DNA of 10,036 bases from an uncultured bacterium (GTDB taxonomy: Bacteria; Bacillota; Clostridia; Oscillospirales; Acutalibacteraceae): NCBI GenBank assembly GCA_945949625.1, contig CAMFFI010000027.1:1-10036 (forward strand). Reading direction: 5' to 3'. Shown in pieces: positions 7,701-10,036 of this stretch (position 1 is the first letter of the stretch; every line of letters starts with the position of its first letter). The translations under genes and the position numbers were made by a program. The notes under the pieces were generated by a model. That model was not told where the DNA came from, made no database searches, and worked only from the letters and a program-made list of their open reading frames with translations.

Positions 7701-7979
7701 CTTGCTAAGAAGGGTTCATGGCCTGGTGATCCGGTATCAACCGAAAAGGACGCAGAAGGCTGGATGACAGCAAGATTTGATACACCTGCTTCAGGTGAAT
7801 TCTGCTTTATCCTTTCAATCAGCGGAAGTCCTCAGACTCAGGATTACAAGGGCTTCACACAGGAGCAGGATGAGCTTTGGGTAATTGTTGACGGCGCTCA
7901 TATGGTAAATCAGGGCGATTGGCTCGACATTTACGATGTAAATCCTGAAACAAATCCGGGAGCTGCTCCAATAGCTTAA
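4791..7979 (+). CDS. pulA: Secreted dockerin-bearing type I pullulanase with MucBP repeats and CBM41-like module
   Basis: This is a 1062-residue extracellular debranching enzyme (alpha-1,6 bonds of starch and pullulan). ATG follows AGGAGG by 7 nt. Domains in order: signal peptide (1-30, AFA|AD); CBM48-like domain (about 60-170); GH13 barrel (about 195-620) with FNWGYDP (269-275), DVVYNH (316-321), nucleophile D386, acid/base E415 (MYGEGW) and D513 (CHDN); C-terminal beta domain (about 630-711); MucBP repeat (724-789); type I dockerin (797-856) with two calcium loops, D800-N802-D804-D811 and D834-D836-D838-D845; second MucBP repeat (861-927); CBM41-like module (933-1050; LTLWAWQ, WPGD, DELWVIVDG). 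There is no C-terminal membrane helix. The dockerin implies attachment to a cohesin scaffold, as in the R. bromii amylosome. From memory, that organism has dockerin-bearing GH13 enzymes with MucBP repeats, but identity with any of them was not tested. It is a paralogue of the upstream gene. Confidence 0.94.
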   Translation: MTMSKKVISVVLVIAMLATTFCISGFSAFAADTDEQTSTANAKAEAAMAIDKQYRYDGTDLGANYTPEGTTFKVWSPTSSKVTVNLYATGSDEEEGAQKLGSYELSQLVVPSGDSSGETGLWSVYLEGDFKNIYYTYSIENSKTKKTVETQDVYSKATGVNGDRSMVVDLDSTDPEGWDKDTHILLNKNTEASIWEVQIKDFSYNENSGISKANRGKYLAFTETGTTLNGEGNVSTCVDYLKELGITTVHINPFYDFGSIDETGSDSQFNWGYDPKNYNVPEGSYSSNPYDGNVRIKECKEMIMALHNAGIQVVMDVVYNHTYSQDSVFQKTVPDYYYRFKADDSWSNGSGCGNETATERAMYRNYVVQSCAYWVNEYHVDGFRFDLMGCMDVETMNAIRAELDKVDTRIMMYGEGWSGGSCTLDPTTCEGTKTYAASQANAAKMNTRIALFNDKIRDGIKGSVFDSTGKGFVQGSKLDAKNIKSGVRANTVGNNGWKPTAPSQCVSYSSCHDNATLYDRLINSTTDSKSPDYTKRYADLIEMNKLAAAIVMTSQGVNFMLAGEEMARTKLGDENSYKSAATLNMLNWENVSTYGDLVSYYKGLLQIRKVFSPFTDDTMASSENYNFSSSLVTAGNDISYTVSNNTPGEWSKIAVIYNGGLTEKSVTLGDKSVTDWVIVANNESAGLEKLGEVKGSTFKLPASSAIIAVDKASFEATALESNTSKVIVKSVFEDSGEVISTRILSGTIGTGYQTAEDTSIDMQYEVTRVEGETTGVFEKEPKTVTYYYADYVPESFKNADLNDDGKINIQDATVLQLHLAEVDPLSEDKFKLSDIDYDTYVTISDATALQFYLAEYSVSLGNVEVNYYNAETGEKLADSVTFTGRVGNDYSTSAKSIICYSIDETKLPDNPIGVFTYGKTVVVDYYYIYTGQPQILHIKYTDDTPTQSQLTLWAWQEKVPQEDGTTATIDLAKKGSWPGDPVSTEKDAEGWMTARFDTPASGEFCFILSISGSPQTQDYKGFTQEQDELWVIVDGAHMVNQGDWLDIYDVNPETNPGAAPIA

Positions 7980-8005
7980 TCGCTTATTTAATCAAACACA
8001 ATTTC

Positions 8006-8046
8006 AAAAAATTTCGGCACAGCGTATGCTGTGCCGATTTTTTCTG
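8006..8046. terminator. Strong bidirectional rho-independent terminator
   Basis: A perfect 9-bp stem, CGGCACAGC (8015-8023) with GCTGTGCCG (8028-8036), and a GTAT tetraloop are followed by ATTTTTT on the plus strand. On the minus strand the same stem is followed by AAATTTTTT. It sits between the convergent ends of the dockerin pullulanase (stop at 7979) and the regulator (stop at 8054), so it should end both transcripts. Confidence 0.92.
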
Positions 8047-8053
8047 CTTAAAA

Positions 8054-9787
8054 TTAATTTTCTACAACGGGAGGAATAAAGTTTTCGATTGCTTTTCTGA
8101 GTTTCGGGTGACAAATTACGAAGTGTATAGCAGGCGAAGTCAGTTTTGAAATCATCGCCCATTTTCCTTCGTGCATAATAATTTGCAGATTGCGGAATGT
8201 GCTTGAAGATGTTTTTATAATAGAATAATTTGGATGTTTTAAAGAAAACTCCTCTGTTTTATTTAGATGAAGCAAGTATTCTTCATACGTATAGGGAATA
8301 TTTTTTTCATAAAAGCATCCCGAAAGCGAAAGTGAAACAGGGTGTTTTTTGAACTCTTCAATTGTAAGATATGGTATTTCATTTTCAACAATATTTGATT
8401 TCAATACTTTTTCGGCAATTGCTCTTGACGAGTCTGCATAGTTTAAAATATCAGTTTTTTCCTCTTCGCTTAGGGACTTATTTGCTAAGAATTTTTTAAT
8501 AGTTTCCTTATCAAGCGTGAACAGGGGAGGCACTGATAAAACATTTCTTCTTTTGCCCTCTGTTTCGCAGTCGGATAATAAAAATGCGTTAAAATCACCT
8601 GCGTTTTCATTACGGTATATATTCATAAGCGGGTGCGCTTTATTAAGCAGTGCTTCCGCACGTTTTCTGTAATAAGCAACCTCATCTTTGTTTTTTGTAA
8701 GATAATATTTTCCGTCACTGTGACTGCCTGATATTGCCTCTCCCGTAAGTGCCGCAGTGCCTGAAACCTTCAGTAAGTGCAAATATACGTTGTTTTGTAC
8801 GTCTTTTAAATAATACGGAGATATCTGCCCTGTCATATACATTGGAATCCAGCTTTCAAGTCCAAGCATCATATCTTCAAAAGAACGGTTCAGATTATGT
8901 ATCTGATTGAGGTGAAGACCTTTTTTCAGCATCATAGCCATACCGTACATCCACTTTTTAGGAAATTCCGAGTCCTTTGCCATTTCTTCCATAGGCATAT
9001 CGCTATACATAATCACAGGTGCGGTTGATTTTGAAAGCACTGTTGCCTTTAAAAATTCAAGCTCGCTTTCCATCATATTCTTTAAACCGAAGTAGGCTTT
9101 TGAGGTGGGCAGCTGAAAGGGTACGGAGGGCACCTTTAATTCATCAAAATGAATTGCTTTTATGTATTCATTCAGGTTGAAATCATTGAGCTTTTTCAAA
9201 AGATTTTCTATTTCATCTTTGGCTTGTCCCTGACCGGCAATTAACCAGTTACGCAATTTTTCAAAATAAGCAGAGCTGTTATTCAGGTCTTGAGGTGAAC
9301 ATTCCAATAATTCTGCCATAATTAAATTTTTTGACTTGTTGTTCATAGCTTTTGAAACAAATCTGGCAACCTCAGAGGCAAAATTTACAGGATCGGAGGG
9401 GTTGCGTGAACCGTTTTTAATTCTGAATACAGTAGAAGAATCGTAATTGATGTGCCTGCACATATCGGTTATGTTAATGTCCATAACGGAAATAAGGGTA
9501 TTGAAATTTTTTCTTAATTGTTCTTTGTTGACAGCAATAATATCCGAGCAGTTTAAAAAGCTTTCTCTGGCGGAGTTTTTTGTTATTCCTTTTATATTGT
9601 GCTTTTTAGATAAGTCTTCAATTGCACAGCAAATTTGCTCAAATGCCTCTGAATTTACTTCAGGTACTCGCTCTCCGCTGCGGTATCTGCTTAATGTAGC
9701 AGGAGAAAGACCGGACACTTCGCTGATTTCTTTTGCCGTACATTCAAGCTTTGTAACATAATCGTTAAGGACTTCTTTGAACGTCAT
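8054..9787 (-). CDS. Tandem helix-turn-helix (Xre-like) protein with large uncharacterised C-terminal region
   Basis: The protein has 577 residues from ATG at 9787. Residues about 15-58 read as a Cro/C1-type helix-turn-helix (TAKEISEVSGLSPATLSRYRSG). A second, more divergent one lies at about 87-145 (ITDMCRHINYDSSTVFRIKNGSRNP). The remaining 400 or so residues are soluble, with no membrane segment or signal peptide, and match no enzyme motif I know. Striking stretches are IHNLNRSFEDMMLGLESW (296-313), MYMTGQISPYYL (317-328), a helical EEEK-rich section near 440-465, and the C-terminal end KWAMISKLTSPAIHFVI (542-558). It is probably a DNA-binding regulator whose C-terminal region senses a ligand or partner; target and signal are unknown. 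It is convergent with the pullulanases and divergent from the gene starting at 10020, so it may control the latter or itself. It ends just before the shared terminator. Confidence 0.8.
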   Translation of the reverse strand: MTFKEVLNDYVTKLECTAKEISEVSGLSPATLSRYRSGERVPEVNSEAFEQICCAIEDLSKKHNIKGITKNSARESFLNCSDIIAVNKEQLRKNFNTLISVMDINITDMCRHINYDSSTVFRIKNGSRNPSDPVNFASEVARFVSKAMNNKSKNLIMAELLECSPQDLNNSSAYFEKLRNWLIAGQGQAKDEIENLLKKLNDFNLNEYIKAIHFDELKVPSVPFQLPTSKAYFGLKNMMESELEFLKATVLSKSTAPVIMYSDMPMEEMAKDSEFPKKWMYGMAMMLKKGLHLNQIHNLNRSFEDMMLGLESWIPMYMTGQISPYYLKDVQNNVYLHLLKVSGTAALTGEAISGSHSDGKYYLTKNKDEVAYYRKRAEALLNKAHPLMNIYRNENAGDFNAFLLSDCETEGKRRNVLSVPPLFTLDKETIKKFLANKSLSEEEKTDILNYADSSRAIAEKVLKSNIVENEIPYLTIEEFKKHPVSLSLSGCFYEKNIPYTYEEYLLHLNKTEEFSLKHPNYSIIKTSSSTFRNLQIIMHEGKWAMISKLTSPAIHFVICHPKLRKAIENFIPPVVEN

Positions 9788-9794
9788 AAGCTTA

Positions 9795-9800
9795 CCTCCT
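9795..9800 (-). promoter_or_regulatory. Ribosome binding site that fixes the regulator start
   Basis: On the minus strand AGGAGG lies 7 nt before ATG at 9787. The frame stays open upstream to 9826, but that longer start would put this Shine-Dalgarno inside the gene and has none of its own. The protein beginning MTFKEV is therefore preferred over a version 13 residues longer. Confidence 0.85.
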
Positions 9801-9817
9801 TGATAAAATACATTATT

Positions 9818-9823
9818 ATTATA
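9818..9823 (-). promoter_or_regulatory. Candidate -10 box of the regulator gene
   Basis: A consensus TATAAT is read on the minus strand, 30 bp before the ATG at 9787. No good -35 hexamer is visible at 16-18 bp spacing; the corresponding position is an A-run. The inverted repeat at 9849-9882 lies just upstream, where a regulator or activator could act. Confidence 0.4.
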
Positions 9824-9848
9824 CAATAGCTTTACATAAGTTTTTTTG

Positions 9849-9882
9849 AATTTCCGATTTGGACAATGACTATTCGGAAATT
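9849..9882. repeat. Perfect 9-bp inverted repeat, candidate operator
   Basis: AATTTCCGA (9849-9857) is exactly repeated in inverted orientation as TCGGAAATT (9874-9882), separated by 16 bp. It lies in the 232-bp gap between the helix-turn-helix gene and the divergent gene at 10020, between the candidate -10 boxes of both. Two half-sites about 25 bp apart would fit a regulator with paired DNA-binding units. A role as operator is inference. Confidence 0.5.
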
Positions 9883-9908
9883 AATAACAAATATCTTTGT
9901 GATTATTG

Positions 9909-9914
9909 TATAAT
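9909..9914 (+). promoter_or_regulatory. Candidate -10 box for the gene starting at 10020
   Basis: A consensus TATAAT lies on the plus strand. The best -35 candidate is a poor TAACAA at 18-bp spacing. Transcription from here would give an AT-rich leader of about 100 nt (9920-10019), in which I see no riboswitch or strong hairpin. Confidence 0.35.
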
Positions 9915-10019
9915 GAACACAAGGAAAAGTAAATAGTTTTTATTATTTAGTATGTATTAATTTATTAAAAATATATTAAGTTCAAATAATCTCAAACTTT
10001 TTTAAGGAGGTAAACTTTT

Positions 10020-10036
10020 ATGAAAAGAAAAAAATT
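10020..10036 (+). CDS. Start of an unidentified gene (only five complete codons visible)
   Basis: ATG at 10020 is preceded by AAGGAGG (10004-10010) at 9 nt spacing and opens a frame reading MKRKK up to the window edge. The lysine/arginine-rich start would fit a signal peptide or membrane protein, but too little is visible to name it. It is divergent from the helix-turn-helix gene, with the inverted repeat between them. Confidence 0.6.

Noticed and set aside
9447..9761. Plus-strand open frame of 104 codons opposite the regulator gene
   Set aside because: It lies wholly antisense within the helix-turn-helix coding region, has no Shine-Dalgarno, and has no recognisable domain.
1..10036. CRISPR arrays, tRNA/rRNA genes, insertion sequences, phage genes or defence systems
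   Set aside because: No direct repeat arrays, transposase motifs, terminal inverted repeats or stable RNA signatures were seen. The window is nearly filled by ordinary chromosomal genes.

Overview
The window looks like chromosome of a low-GC, Gram-positive gut clostridium, most likely the Oscillospiraceae/Ruminococcus group. The reasons are AT-rich DNA with strong AGGAGG-type ribosome binding sites, secreted type I pullulanases, MucBP-type repeats, and a type I dockerin on a starch-degrading enzyme. Dockerin-bearing amylases are the hallmark of the amylosome described in Ruminococcus bromii. The genus is an inference from domain content; no species marker is present.

Layout from left to right: the start of a minus-strand LysM protein without a signal peptide (1-201), then, divergently, enolase (eno, 330-1589) with a leader hairpin that buries its Shine-Dalgarno. 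A probable terminator follows eno. Next come two tandem, homologous, secreted type I pullulanases on the plus strand (GTG start at 1848 to 4709, and 4791 to 7979), 81 bp apart. A strong bidirectional terminator (about 8006-8046) separates them from a convergent minus-strand gene (8054-9787). That gene encodes a 577-residue cytoplasmic protein with two Xre-like helix-turn-helix segments and a C-terminal region of about 400 residues that I do not recognise. A 232-bp intergenic region with a perfect 9-bp inverted repeat leads to the start of another plus-strand gene at 10020.

The biological centre is the pullulanase pair. Both share signal peptide, CBM48, a GH13 catalytic domain with an intact catalytic triad, and a C-terminal beta domain, but their tails differ. 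The upstream enzyme ends in three MucBP-like repeats, a transmembrane helix and a basic tail, so it should stay on its own cell membrane. The downstream enzyme ends in MucBP, dockerin, MucBP and a CBM41-like starch-binding module, so it should plug into a cohesin scaffold and hold on to starch. One debranching activity (alpha-1,6 linkages of amylopectin and pullulan) thus appears to be delivered by two routes: membrane tethering and amylosome docking. Eno is housekeeping glycolysis and is probably a neighbour by chance.
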